This document shows, piece after piece, positions 48,803 through 56,801 of a stretch of DNA of 64,000 nt (position 1 is its first letter; every line of letters begins with the position of its first letter). Origin of the DNA: CAXMMR01 sp963692975 (GTDB lineage: Bacteria; Pseudomonadota; Alphaproteobacteria; Acetobacterales; Acetobacteraceae); the NCBI GenBank assembly GCA_963692975.2, contig CAXMMR010000023.1:186001-250000 (forward strand), read 5' to 3'. Both the position numbers and the translations under genes were made by a program. The notes beneath the pieces were generated by a model. The model made no database searches, was not told where the DNA came from, and worked only from the letters and a program-made list of their open reading frames with translations.

Positions 48803-49156
48803 ATGCAACAGACGACATCCTCCGACCTGCTCGACCAGATCAGCTTCGGCCCCACCGGCCTCGTCGCCGCCATCGCGCAGCAGCACGACACCGGCGAGGT
48901 GCTGATGCTCGCCTGGATGAACCGCGACGCTGTCGCCGAAACCCTGGCCACCGGTCAGGTCTGCTACTGGAGCCGCAGCCGCAGCGCCCTGTGGCGCAAA
49001 GGCGAAACCTCCGGCCACACCCAGCGCCTGGTCGAGGCGCGACTCGACTGCGACGGCGACGCTCTGCTGCTGCTCATCGACCAGACCGGCGTCGCCTGCC
49101 ACACCGGCGCGCGCTCGTGCTTTTACAGAAGCAAGGCAAGCGGCTTTGCCGCTTGA
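48803..49156 (+). CDS. hisI: Phosphoribosyl-AMP cyclohydrolase
   Basis: 117 residues. Motifs: GEVLMLAWMNRDAVAETLATGQVCYWSRSRSALWRKGETSGH, the DCDGDALLLLIDQ Mg-binding loop, and the zinc Cys of ACHTGARSCFYR. It opens the purine ring of PR-AMP in histidine synthesis. The last eight residues (SKASGFAA) and the stop codon are encoded by the first hairpin of a family A repeat. No other his gene is adjacent, and no HisE domain is fused. Confidence 0.95.
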   Translation: MQQTTSSDLLDQISFGPTGLVAAIAQQHDTGEVLMLAWMNRDAVAETLATGQVCYWSRSRSALWRKGETSGHTQRLVEARLDCDGDALLLLIDQTGVACHTGARSCFYRSKASGFAA

Positions 49157-49323
49157 CCCCATCGTCACGCACAGGCGTGCCGCGCACGACGGCGAAGCCT
49201 TTGCAATCCATTCCTCGTTCAAATCATACCACAAAATGAACGCTTGAGCCTGATATTGAACTCCAAGTGCCGGGGTCTGGGGCCTCCCGGCCCCAGCGGG
49301 TCCAGGGCAGAGCCCTGGCCTTC
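49136..49323. repeat. Family A hairpin repeat, copy 12 (full, with nested cassette C)
   Basis: The left module CAAGCGGC-TTT-GCCGCTTG has a four-pair compensatory variant of the usual stem. The second hairpin carries cassette C (CGTCACGCACAGGCGTG...CACGACG). The right module has CTGGGGCC-TCCC-GGCCCCAG and CCAGGGC-AGA-GCCCTGG. It starts inside hisI and ends 6 bases before the lpxB start. Confidence 0.9.
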
Positions 49324-49329
49324 TTACCC

Positions 49330-50493
49330 GTGCCCCTGATCTGGCTGCTAGCCGGCGAAGCCAGCGGCGACGTCCTAGGCGCCCGCCTCATCGCCGCCCT
49401 CCGCGCCCGTCGCCCTGACCTGAGCTTCGCCGGCATCGGCGGCCCGCGCATGGCGGCGCAGGGCTTCGGGTCGCTGTTCGACATGCGTGAACTGGCGGTG
49501 ATGGGCCTGGTCGAGGTGCTGCCCCGCCTGCTGCCGCTGCGCCGCCGGCTCGACGAGGCGGTTGCCGACATCGCGCGCCGCCATCCGGCGATGGTGGTCA
49601 CCATCGACAGCCCCGGCTTCGCCCTGCGCCTGCTGGAGCGCATCGGGCCGCTTGGCATCAAGCGCGTGCACTACGTCGCGCCCCAGGTCTGGGCCTGGCG
49701 CGAGCACCGCGTGCGCCGCTTTCCCGGCCTGTGGGACCGGCTGCTCTGCCTGCTGCCGTTCGAGCCGGCCTTCTTCGCCGGCCATGGCGTGCCGGCAAGC
49801 TTCGTCGGCCACCCGGTGCTCCAGTCCGGCGCCGACACCGGCGATGCGGCCCGCTTCCGTGCCGCCCATGGCCTGAAAGACGACGCCAAGGTCCTCGTGC
49901 TGATGCCGGGCAGCCGGCGCAGCGAGGTGCCGCGCCTGCTGCCGGTGTTCGGCCGCACGCTGTCGCTGCTGGCCGAGCGCCTGCCTGGCCTGGCGCCGGT
50001 GATCCCGGTCTCGCCAGTCGTCGCCGAGACCGTCGCCCGCGCTGCCGCCGACTGGCCGGTATGCGCAAGGCTGCGGCGCCCGATCCTGGTGACCGAGCTC
50101 GCCGACAAGCACGACGCCTACGCCGCCGCCGGCGCCGCGCTGACCAAGTCCGGCACCTCGACGCTGGAGCTCGCCCTGGCAGGCGTCCCGATGGCGGTGA
50201 CCTACCGCGTCAATCCGCTGACCGGCCTGCTCGCCCGGCGCCTGATCCGGGTGCCGCACGTCGCCATGGTGAACCTGCTGGCCGGCCGCGAGGTCGTTCC
50301 CGAACTGTTGCAGGAGCAATGCACTGCCGAGCGTCTCGCCCAAACGGTGACAAGCCTGTTCGAGTCCGCGTCAGTCGCCGCCGACCAGCGCGCCGCCTTC
50401 CGCGCGGTCACCGACAGCCTGCGGGCGCCCGGCGGCGTGCTACCCGCCGATGCCGCCGCCGCCGCCATCGTGGAGCTTCTGGATCAAGCCTGA
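49330..50493 (+). CDS. lpxB: Lipid-A-disaccharide synthase
   Basis: 387 residues from a GTG at 49330. The N-terminal LIWLLAGEASGDVLGARLIAAL is the LpxB signature; VHYVAPQVWAWREHRVRRF, PGSRRSEVPRLLPVF, KSGTSTLELALAGVPM and PELLQEQCTAERLA follow. It joins UDP-2,3-diacylglucosamine to lipid X at the inner membrane. A longer frame from 49267 is repeat sequence. The start follows the repeat directly with no clear ribosome-binding site. The usual lpxA-lpxB linkage is broken here: lpxA is 10 kb away. Confidence 0.95.
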   Translation: MPLIWLLAGEASGDVLGARLIAALRARRPDLSFAGIGGPRMAAQGFGSLFDMRELAVMGLVEVLPRLLPLRRRLDEAVADIARRHPAMVVTIDSPGFALRLLERIGPLGIKRVHYVAPQVWAWREHRVRRFPGLWDRLLCLLPFEPAFFAGHGVPASFVGHPVLQSGADTGDAARFRAAHGLKDDAKVLVLMPGSRRSEVPRLLPVFGRTLSLLAERLPGLAPVIPVSPVVAETVARAAADWPVCARLRRPILVTELADKHDAYAAAGAALTKSGTSTLELALAGVPMAVTYRVNPLTGLLARRLIRVPHVAMVNLLAGREVVPELLQEQCTAERLAQTVTSLFESASVAADQRAAFRAVTDSLRAPGGVLPADAAAAAIVELLDQA

Positions 50494-51438
50494 GGCCTCC
50501 GCCGCACGCCGCGAGGCGGCCATCCCGTCGCCGACCGCAATCGCCGCCGCCAGCGCCCGCCGCCCCGCCGCCGCGTCGACCAGCACCGGCACCCCGTCAA
50601 GGCAGGCGGCGGCAAACGCCTCGTGCTCCGCCGCCAGCGTGTCATGGTCGTCCCAGCCGGTCTCCTCGCGCCGAAACCCGCCAGTGCCCGGCAGCGGCAG
50701 CCCGCGCTCACGCCCCAGCATCACCAGCTTGCGCGCCACGAAGTCGGCCGACAGGTAGCCCTCCTCGGAGAACATCCGCATCCGCCGCTCCGTCTTCAGC
50801 GCGATCCGGCTCGCCGTGATCGTCGCCACGCAGCCGTTCTCGAACCGCACCCTGGCATTGGCGATGTCCTCCAGCCGGCTCGACACCGCCGCCCCCAGCG
50901 CATCGACGCTCAGGATCGGGCTGTCGACCAGCGACAGCACCAGGTCGAGGTCATGGATCATTAGGTCGAGAATGACCGACACGTCCGTGCCCCGCGGCTT
51001 GTACGGCGCCACCCGCGTCGCCTCGATGTAAAGCGGCCGGGTCATGCGCCGGCTGATCGCCGCATGCTCGGCCGAGTAGCGCAGCAAATGCCCCACCTGC
51101 AGCACCAGCGACCGCTCGGCCGCCAACCCCGCCAGCCCATCCGCCTCGGCCAGCGTCGCCGCGATCGGCTTCTCCACCAGCACGTGCCGACCCGCCCGCA
51201 ACGCCGCACCCGCCAGCGCGAAATGCGTCTCCGCCGGCGTCGCGATCACCACCGCGTCGCAGGCGCCCAGCAGCGCCTCAAACCCCATCGCCGCACAGCC
51301 TGCCTCACGCGCCACCAGCTGCGCCCGCGCCGCGTCAGCATCGTGCAGCCCCGCCAGCACCGCCCGCCGACTTGCCCTCACCTTCAGCGCGTGAAACCGG
51401 CCGAAATGCCCGGCGCCGACGATGCCAATGCGCAGCAT
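50440..51438 (-). CDS. Gfo/Idh/MocA family oxidoreductase
   Basis: 332 residues. The N-terminal Rossmann motif is RIGIVGAGHFGRFHALK, followed by VLVEKPIAATLAEAD (the catalytic Lys in EKP) and the YKPRGTDVSVILDLMIHDLDLVLSLV segment with the conserved Asp/His pair. Its position next to lpxB recalls GnnA of Acidithiobacillus, which oxidises UDP-GlcNAc at C3 for amide-linked lipid A. No GnnB aminotransferase is visible, so this is only a possibility. The 3' ends of the two genes overlap by 54 bases. Confidence 0.88.
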   Translation of the reverse strand: MLRIGIVGAGHFGRFHALKVRASRRAVLAGLHDADAARAQLVAREAGCAAMGFEALLGACDAVVIATPAETHFALAGAALRAGRHVLVEKPIAATLAEADGLAGLAAERSLVLQVGHLLRYSAEHAAISRRMTRPLYIEATRVAPYKPRGTDVSVILDLMIHDLDLVLSLVDSPILSVDALGAAVSSRLEDIANARVRFENGCVATITASRIALKTERRMRMFSEEGYLSADFVARKLVMLGRERGLPLPGTGGFRREETGWDDHDTLAAEHEAFAAACLDGVPVLVDAAAGRRALAAAIAVGDGMAASRRAAEASGLIQKLHDGGGGGIGG

Positions 51439-51451
51439 TAAGGAAGACAGC

Positions 51452-51656
51452 GAGGCGAGGGGCTTTGCCCCTCGACACCATTAAAGGCGGAGCCTTTAAA
51501 ATCCATTACTTATTCGTCGCTCCAATCGCATTGAGTAGTGTGCGGAGCAGGCTCGAATGGCTTCGCCAAGCAAGAAAGCACCCGCCAAAACTCCAAACGA
51601 TCGGGGTCTGGGGCCTCACGGCCCCAGCAGGTCCAGGGCAGAGCCCTGGCCTTCCT
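51452..51656. repeat. Family A hairpin repeat, copy 13 (full composite)
   Basis: Left module CGAGGGGC-TTT-GCCCCTCG (paired change in the second position) and AAAGGC-GGA-GCCTTT; middle GGCTTCGCCAAGCAAG; right module CTGGGGCC-TCAC-GGCCCCAG and CCAGGGC-AGA-GCCCTGG. It fills the divergent gap between the Gfo/Idh gene and secD, apart from about 70 bases (51657-51726) left for a secD promoter. Confidence 0.9.
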
Positions 51657-51726
51657 TGCCTAAACCTAGCAGCCCGCCCCAACCCCGCGCTATACGCCCC
51701 GTACGCTGCGGAGCCCGCCTGACACG

Positions 51727-53313
51727 ATGATGTATTTCAGCCGCGCCAAGACGCTGTCGATCCTGGGCGTTTGCGTGCTCGGCGTCCTGCTCTGCCTGCC
51801 CAACCTGTTCGCCAGCCCCGCCGCCTGGCTGCCCTGGCGCCAGATCCATCTCGGCCTCGACCTGCGCGGCGGCAGCTACCTGCTGCTCGAGATCGACATG
51901 CGCTCGGTCGTCCGCGAGCGCCTCGACAGCCTGGCCGACAGCGCCCGCTCCACCCTGCTGCACGACGCGATCGGTTACCAGAATTTTGCCACGCACCAGG
52001 CGACCGACGCCACCGCCCCCGACCAGGTCACCTTCCACCTGCGCGACCCGGCGCAATCCGCCGCGGCGCTGACCGCGCTCCGCGCCCTTCCCGCCGCCGC
52101 GCCCGCCGAGTTCACCGTCGCCGACGATGGCGGCCAGGTCAGCCTGACCCTTTCCGAGGCGGCGCTGCGCCAGCGCGCCGACGGCGCCATCGAGCAATCG
52201 ATCGAGATCGTCCGCCGCCGCATCGACGAGACCGGCGTCGCCGACCCGCAGATCGCCCGCCAGGGTGCGAACCGTATCGTCGTCCAGCTGCCCGGCGTCA
52301 CCAATCCCGAGCGCATCAAGCAGCTCCTCGGCCAGACCGCCAAGATGACCTTCCATCTGGTCGACGAGTCGGTGCCGCCGACCGCCACCGCCGCCCCGCC
52401 CGGCGACACGCTGCTGCCGATGCAGGCCAGTCCGGGCCAAAAAAACGCGGGTCAGGTCGTCATCCGCAACACGGTCGCGGTGGACGGCGCCAACCTCACC
52501 GACGCCCGCGCCGGTCAGGACCAGCAGACCGGCCAGTGGACGGTGAACTTCACCTTCGACAGCCTCGGCGCCCGCCGCTTCGCCGCGATCACCCAGCAGA
52601 ACGTCGGCCACCCGTTCGCGATCGTGCTCGACAACCGGGTGATCACCGCGCCGGTGATCCAGGAGGCGATCACCGGCGGTCAGGGCCGCATCACCGGCCA
52701 TTTCGACGCCCAGTCCGCGACCGACCTCGCGGTGCTGCTGCGCGCCGGCGCCCTGCCCGCCCCGCTCAGCGTCATCGAGGAGCGCTCCGTCGGCCCCGAG
52801 CTGGGCGCCGACAGCATCCGCGCCGGCGCCCTCTCGCTGGTCGTCGGGCTGATCCTGGTGGTCGCCTTCATGGGCGTGTTTTACGGCCAGTTCGGCTGGT
52901 ATGCGAACCTCGCTCTGATCGTCAACCTGGTGCTGATCCTGGCCGTGCTGTCGCTGTTCCAGGCGGTGCTGACGCTGCCCGGCATGGCCGGCCTGCTGCT
53001 CACCCTGGGCATGGCGGTGGACGCCAACATCCTGATCAACGAACGCATCCGGGAGGAGGTCCGGCACGGCCGAACCCCGCTCGGCGCGATGGAGCACGGC
53101 TTCAAGCGCGCCTTCTCGACCATCCTGGACAGCAACGTGACCGCGCTGCTCGCCCACGTCATGCTGTTCGTCTTCGGCACCGGCCCGGTGCGCGGCTTCG
53201 CGCTCACCATCACCATCGGCATCGCCACCACCCTGTTCACGGTGACGGTCTTCACCCGCCTGCTGATGGTCCGCTGGTACACCGCCCGCCGCCCGGCGCT
53301 GCTACCAGTGTAA
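51727..53313 (+). CDS. secD: Protein translocase subunit SecD
   Basis: 528 residues. An N-terminal membrane helix (LSILGVCVLGVLLCLPNLF) is followed by the D1 motif HLGLDLRGGSYLLLEID, a large periplasmic P1 domain (IEIVRRRIDETGVADPQIARQGANRIVVQLPGV), and five C-terminal helices with the MAVDANILINERIREE motif (proton-path Asp). SecD works with SecF to pull exported proteins across using the proton gradient. YajC is not immediately upstream. Confidence 0.97.
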   Translation: MMYFSRAKTLSILGVCVLGVLLCLPNLFASPAAWLPWRQIHLGLDLRGGSYLLLEIDMRSVVRERLDSLADSARSTLLHDAIGYQNFATHQATDATAPDQVTFHLRDPAQSAAALTALRALPAAAPAEFTVADDGGQVSLTLSEAALRQRADGAIEQSIEIVRRRIDETGVADPQIARQGANRIVVQLPGVTNPERIKQLLGQTAKMTFHLVDESVPPTATAAPPGDTLLPMQASPGQKNAGQVVIRNTVAVDGANLTDARAGQDQQTGQWTVNFTFDSLGARRFAAITQQNVGHPFAIVLDNRVITAPVIQEAITGGQGRITGHFDAQSATDLAVLLRAGALPAPLSVIEERSVGPELGADSIRAGALSLVVGLILVVAFMGVFYGQFGWYANLALIVNLVLILAVLSLFQAVLTLPGMAGLLLTLGMAVDANILINERIREEVRHGRTPLGAMEHGFKRAFSTILDSNVTALLAHVMLFVFGTGPVRGFALTITIGIATTLFTVTVFTRLLMVRWYTARRPALLPV

Positions 53314-53320
53314 GCCAAAG

Positions 53321-53497
53321 CAAGGCGAGGGGCTTTGCCCCTCGACCCCATTAAAGGCGAAGCCTTTAAAATCCGCTCATTATTCATGTTTCTAGGGCTA
53401 CATCAGGACGACGGGAGCGATCGGGGTCTGGGGCCGCGCGGCCCGTCATGCGAACGCACGCTCACGCGTGACGGGTCCAGGGCGGCGCCCTGGCCTT
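53321..53497. repeat. Family A hairpin repeat, copy 14 (with nested cassette C) between secD and secF
   Basis: Left module CGAGGGGC-TTT-GCCCCTCG and AAAGGC-GAA-GCCTTT. In the right module the linker between CTGGGGCC-GCGC-GGCCC and CCAGGGC-GGC-GCCCTGG is replaced by cassette C in inverted orientation (CGTCATGCGAACGCACG...GTGACG). It begins 8 bases after the secD stop and splits an operon that is normally continuous. Confidence 0.9.
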
Positions 53498-53566
53498 CCC
53501 CTTCCTCTTAAACCTTGTCTTCGACCAATACTCTCCTCAGCTTCAAATCAACGCTGAAAGCAACCC

Positions 53567-54541
53567 ATGCTGCTCCGGCCGCTCTTCCGTCTGGTCCCCG
53601 ACGGCACCCGCATCCGCTTCATGCGCGGCCGCTTCGCCGGGCTTGCGACCTCGGCGTTCCTCTCGATCGCCTCCATCATCCTGTTCATCCGCCCCGGCCT
53701 CAACCTCGGCATCGACTTCCGCGGCGGCATCGTGCTCGAGGCGCGCACCCCGGGGCCGGCCAACTTCGCCAACCTGCGGGCGGGCCTCGCCGCGCACGGC
53801 ATCGCCGCCGCCGGCATCCAGCGCTTCGGCGCTGCCGACGACGTGCTGATCCGGCTCGACGCGCAGCCCGACGAGCAGCGCACCCAGAGCCAGATCACCG
53901 CCCTGCGCGCCGCCCTCGCCCAGGCCGCCCCCGGCGCCACCGTGCTGCGCACCGACGTCGTCGGCGCCTCGGTCTCGGCCGAGCTGTTCCGCAACGGCCT
54001 GCTCGCGCTCGGCATCAGCCTGCTGATGATCCTTGCCTACATCTGGTTCCGCTTCGAGTGGCAGTTCGCCGTCGGCGCCGTCGTCACCCTGGTCCTCGAC
54101 GTCACCAAGGCGGTCGGCTTCCTCGCGCTCACCCGCATCGAGTTCGATCTTGTGATGGTCGCGGCCATCCTGACGGTGATCGGCTACTCCACGAACGACA
54201 AGGTCGTAGTGTACGATCGTGTGCGAGAGAACCTCCGGCGCTACAAGACCATGCCTCTGCGCGAGCTGATCGACCTGTCCATCAACGAGACGCTGAACCG
54301 CACGCTCGGCACCTCCAGCACGGTGTTCCTGGCCGCGCTGCCGCTGGCGCTGTTCGGCGGCGCCACCCTGTCCGGCTTCGCCTGGGTGATGCTGTTCGGC
54401 ATCGTCGTCGGCACCTCCAGCTCGATCTTCATCGCCGCACCCATCCTGCTGCTGCTCGGTGAGAAGCGCCTGCGCCGCGATGCCGTGGCGGCAGCGCCGG
54501 TGCGCAAGACGGGCGCCGACCTGCCGGGACAGGCGCGCTGA
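53567..54541 (+). CDS. secF: Protein translocase subunit SecF
   Basis: 324 residues. First membrane helix near residues 25-42, then the GLNLGIDFRGGIVLEAR motif, a short periplasmic domain, and the conserved VIGYSTNDKVVVYDRVRENLR and SINETLNRTLGTSSTVFLAALPLALFGG motifs. It partners SecD. The 253-base gap from secD holds a family A repeat. An alternative frame from 53515 was rejected. Confidence 0.97.
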   Translation: MLLRPLFRLVPDGTRIRFMRGRFAGLATSAFLSIASIILFIRPGLNLGIDFRGGIVLEARTPGPANFANLRAGLAAHGIAAAGIQRFGAADDVLIRLDAQPDEQRTQSQITALRAALAQAAPGATVLRTDVVGASVSAELFRNGLLALGISLLMILAYIWFRFEWQFAVGAVVTLVLDVTKAVGFLALTRIEFDLVMVAAILTVIGYSTNDKVVVYDRVRENLRRYKTMPLRELIDLSINETLNRTLGTSSTVFLAALPLALFGGATLSGFAWVMLFGIVVGTSSSIFIAAPILLLLGEKRLRRDAVAAAPVRKTGADLPGQAR

Positions 54542-54579
54542 TCAGCGACACGCCGCCGCCGAGCTCAACACGATCCGCC

Positions 54580-55701
54580 ATGGCGCGGTCAGGCGGACGT
54601 CTGCTGCTGCTCTGCGGCAGCATCCCTGTCGTCGCCGCCGTGCGCGCCGCCGCACGCCGCGTCGGCGCCAGCCTGGACGAGGCGCGCGACGTGCCGGAGG
54701 CGCTCGCCATGCTGCTGCATCCGAACGTCACCTACTCCCACCTGCTGGTGCCCGCGGGCGTTGCCGAAGCCGAGTTGGACGACCTGCTCGGCCTCGCCTC
54801 CGAGGACGTCCGCAATGAGCCGCTGCTGCTCGGCGAGCAGCCGCTCCAGCGCTGGAACGCCCACCACGTCATCGAGCCCTCGGCCGACGCGCTGGCGCCG
54901 ATCCTCGCCGCTCCCGCGAGCCGGCCGCGTCGCATCAGCATGAACGCCGCCGGGCTCCGCCGCGCGCTCGATGCCGGCTGGCTGCGCATGCGCTTCCAGC
55001 CGATCGTCGACGCCCGCACGGAGCGCCCCGCCAGCTTCGAGGCGCTCGCCCGGGTGCACCACCCCCAGCTTGGCATCCTGCCGCCCGCCAGCTTCCGCCA
55101 AGGCCTCGCTGACGCGGCGCTCGCACGCCGGATGTTCGACACGGTGCTGGAGCAGACGCTGGCCGCAACCGCCGACGTGCTGCGCGGCACCGCCATCAGC
55201 ATCAGCGTCAACATACCGCTCGCGGTGCTGCAGGCGCCTGGCTTGATGGATCACGTGCTCAACACCTGCCGCCGCCATGCCGTCGCACCCGCCGCCATCA
55301 TCCTCGAGCTGATCGAACGCCACCCCGCGCCGGAGCCGATGCGGCTCAAGCCCGCGCTGGACGAGATGCGCGCCGCCGGCTTCGGCATCGCGATCGACGA
55401 CGCCGGGCCCGCCCAGCCGCACTGGCGTGAGCTCAGCCTGCTGCCCTTCACCTCCATGAAGCTCGACAAGAGCCTGGTGCGCGGCGCCAAGCGCGACGCC
55501 GCCGCCGCCGAGATCATCGAGGCCGCGCACGCCGCGTCCATGCTCGTCGTCGCCGAAGGCATCGAGACGGAAGCCATCCGGCATCGCATGCTGACGCTCG
55601 GCGCCGACCTGCTGCAGGGCTTCCTATATGCCCGTCCGATGCCGGCCGCCGCCCTGCCGGCCTGGCTGCGCCATGCCTCAGAGCTCAAGCCGCAGGAGTG
55701 A
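54580..55701 (+). CDS. EAL domain protein (putative c-di-GMP phosphodiesterase)
   Basis: 373 residues. The N-terminal 120 residues resemble a degenerate receiver-like fold (LLLCGSIPVVAAVRAAARRVG... with no phospho-Asp pocket). The C-terminal EAL domain retains FEALARV, SISVNIP, ILELIER, IAIDDAG, MKLDKSLV and VAEGIET, but the usual DDFGxGYS loop 6 is altered to DDAGPAQPHW. Most metal ligands seem present, so activity is possible but not certain. It starts 38 bases after secF, and its last 24 bases overlap recO. Confidence 0.85.
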   Translation: MARSGGRLLLLCGSIPVVAAVRAAARRVGASLDEARDVPEALAMLLHPNVTYSHLLVPAGVAEAELDDLLGLASEDVRNEPLLLGEQPLQRWNAHHVIEPSADALAPILAAPASRPRRISMNAAGLRRALDAGWLRMRFQPIVDARTERPASFEALARVHHPQLGILPPASFRQGLADAALARRMFDTVLEQTLAATADVLRGTAISISVNIPLAVLQAPGLMDHVLNTCRRHAVAPAAIILELIERHPAPEPMRLKPALDEMRAAGFGIAIDDAGPAQPHWRELSLLPFTSMKLDKSLVRGAKRDAAAAEIIEAAHAASMLVVAEGIETEAIRHRMLTLGADLLQGFLYARPMPAAALPAWLRHASELKPQE

Positions 55702-56412
55702 CTCCACCAGCCGCAGCCGCACCGGCGGCAGCGGCCGATGCTGCGCCCCGTAGGCATCCCGCGCCAGGAAGTGACCGGTCAGCGCCAGCCCGTCCGCTGC
55801 GTCCGCCGCCGAGAGCGCCGCCGGCACCGCCTGCTCCGCCACGAAGCCGGGCAATCGCAGCAGCCGCTCGCGCCAGGCCCCGGCATGCGCCGCACCAACC
55901 GCCCGCCCGGTGCGCGGCGAGACGAACGCCAGCCCCTCGGTCCCGCCGCTGACCGCGCAGCTGGCAAGATCGAGCCCGTAGCCCAGTGACGACAGCAGAA
56001 CCAGCTCGAACCGCACCAGCAGCGCCACCGGGTCGGCCTGCCGCGACAGCGAGGTGATCAGCCCGACCAGCGCCTCGAACACGGCCGGATGCGGCTGCCG
56101 CTCCGCCAGCGTCGTCTCCGCCTCCGCGCACGCCGCCGTCAGCACGCCAAGCCGCCGCGCGTCCGACATCGCCAGCGCCGCCGCCGGGTGCACGAGCTCG
56201 GCGCTCAGCGAGCCGAGCTGCTCGGCCAGACGCGCCACCCAGCGCAGCTGCACCAGGTTGCCGGTCTGCCACAGCGCCGCCTTGCCGCGCGACAAGCCTC
56301 CTTTGGCGAGGCCCCGATGCAGCCCCTGCTCACCGGTGAGCACGGCCGCCAAAGCGTCGCCCTCGCCGTAGCGGCGAGCACTCAGCACGATGCCGGGCGA
56401 CTCCCATTCCAT
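55678..56412 (-). CDS. recO: DNA repair protein RecO
   Basis: 244 residues. The N-terminal OB fold shows MEWESPGIVLSARRYGEGDALAAVLTGEQGLHRGLAKGGLSR, and the helical C-terminal domain LLVRFELVLLSSLGYGLDLASCAVSG has the conserved GxxLDLxxC. RecO loads RecA on gapped DNA with RecF and RecR. In many alphaproteobacteria recO follows era; here it is 48 kb away. Overlaps the EAL gene tail by 24 bases (convergent). Confidence 0.93.
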   Translation of the reverse strand: MEWESPGIVLSARRYGEGDALAAVLTGEQGLHRGLAKGGLSRGKAALWQTGNLVQLRWVARLAEQLGSLSAELVHPAAALAMSDARRLGVLTAACAEAETTLAERQPHPAVFEALVGLITSLSRQADPVALLVRFELVLLSSLGYGLDLASCAVSGGTEGLAFVSPRTGRAVGAAHAGAWRERLLRLPGFVAEQAVPAALSAADAADGLALTGHFLARDAYGAQHRPLPPVRLRLVESLLRLEL

Positions 56413-56440
56413 GTTCCGTCACCAGGGCATTCAACGTGAG

Positions 56441-56797
56441 AAAGGCAAGGCCAGAGGCTCTGCCTCTGGACTGCGTCACGCGTCAGCGTGCTGTCGCACG
56501 ACGTGGCCCGAGGCCCCAGACGCCATGACGAGTGGGATGATGCGCGCATCGTGCTAGACAACTGCTCGGGTGCAGCCTCAGGCAAGGTCTTCGAAATCTT
56601 GCCTATAGGCAAATTTCGGTAAGACACTGATAAGAAACGATTCTGTAAGAAGACTGTGCGAAACAGCCGCAAGCCGCACTCCAGGATCTTGCGGTATTTC
56701 ACCCGAAATTAGAGTTTCGTAGCTTCGTAGAAGATACCAGCGGACGGATGCGGGTCTGGCGGCGCCGCCCCCAACGGGTCCAGGGCAGAGCCCTGGC
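56441..56797. repeat. Two inverted family A right modules flanking a low-GC core
   Basis: This fills the 389-base gap between recO and ycjF. At 56441-56525 there is an inverted right module (CCAGAGGC-TCT-GCCTCTGG, cassette C, then GGCCCGAGGCCCCAGAC). At 56747-56797 there is a direct right module (GGGTCTGGCGGC... CCAGGGC-AGA-GCCCTGG). Between them (56526-56746) is a core of about 46 percent GC. It contains an 8-pair hairpin GGCAAGGT...ATCTTGCC (56581-56603) and the perfect palindrome TTGCCTATAGGCAA (56599-56612). No convincing gene lies inside. Confidence 0.75.
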
Positions 56798-56801
56798 CTT
56801 T

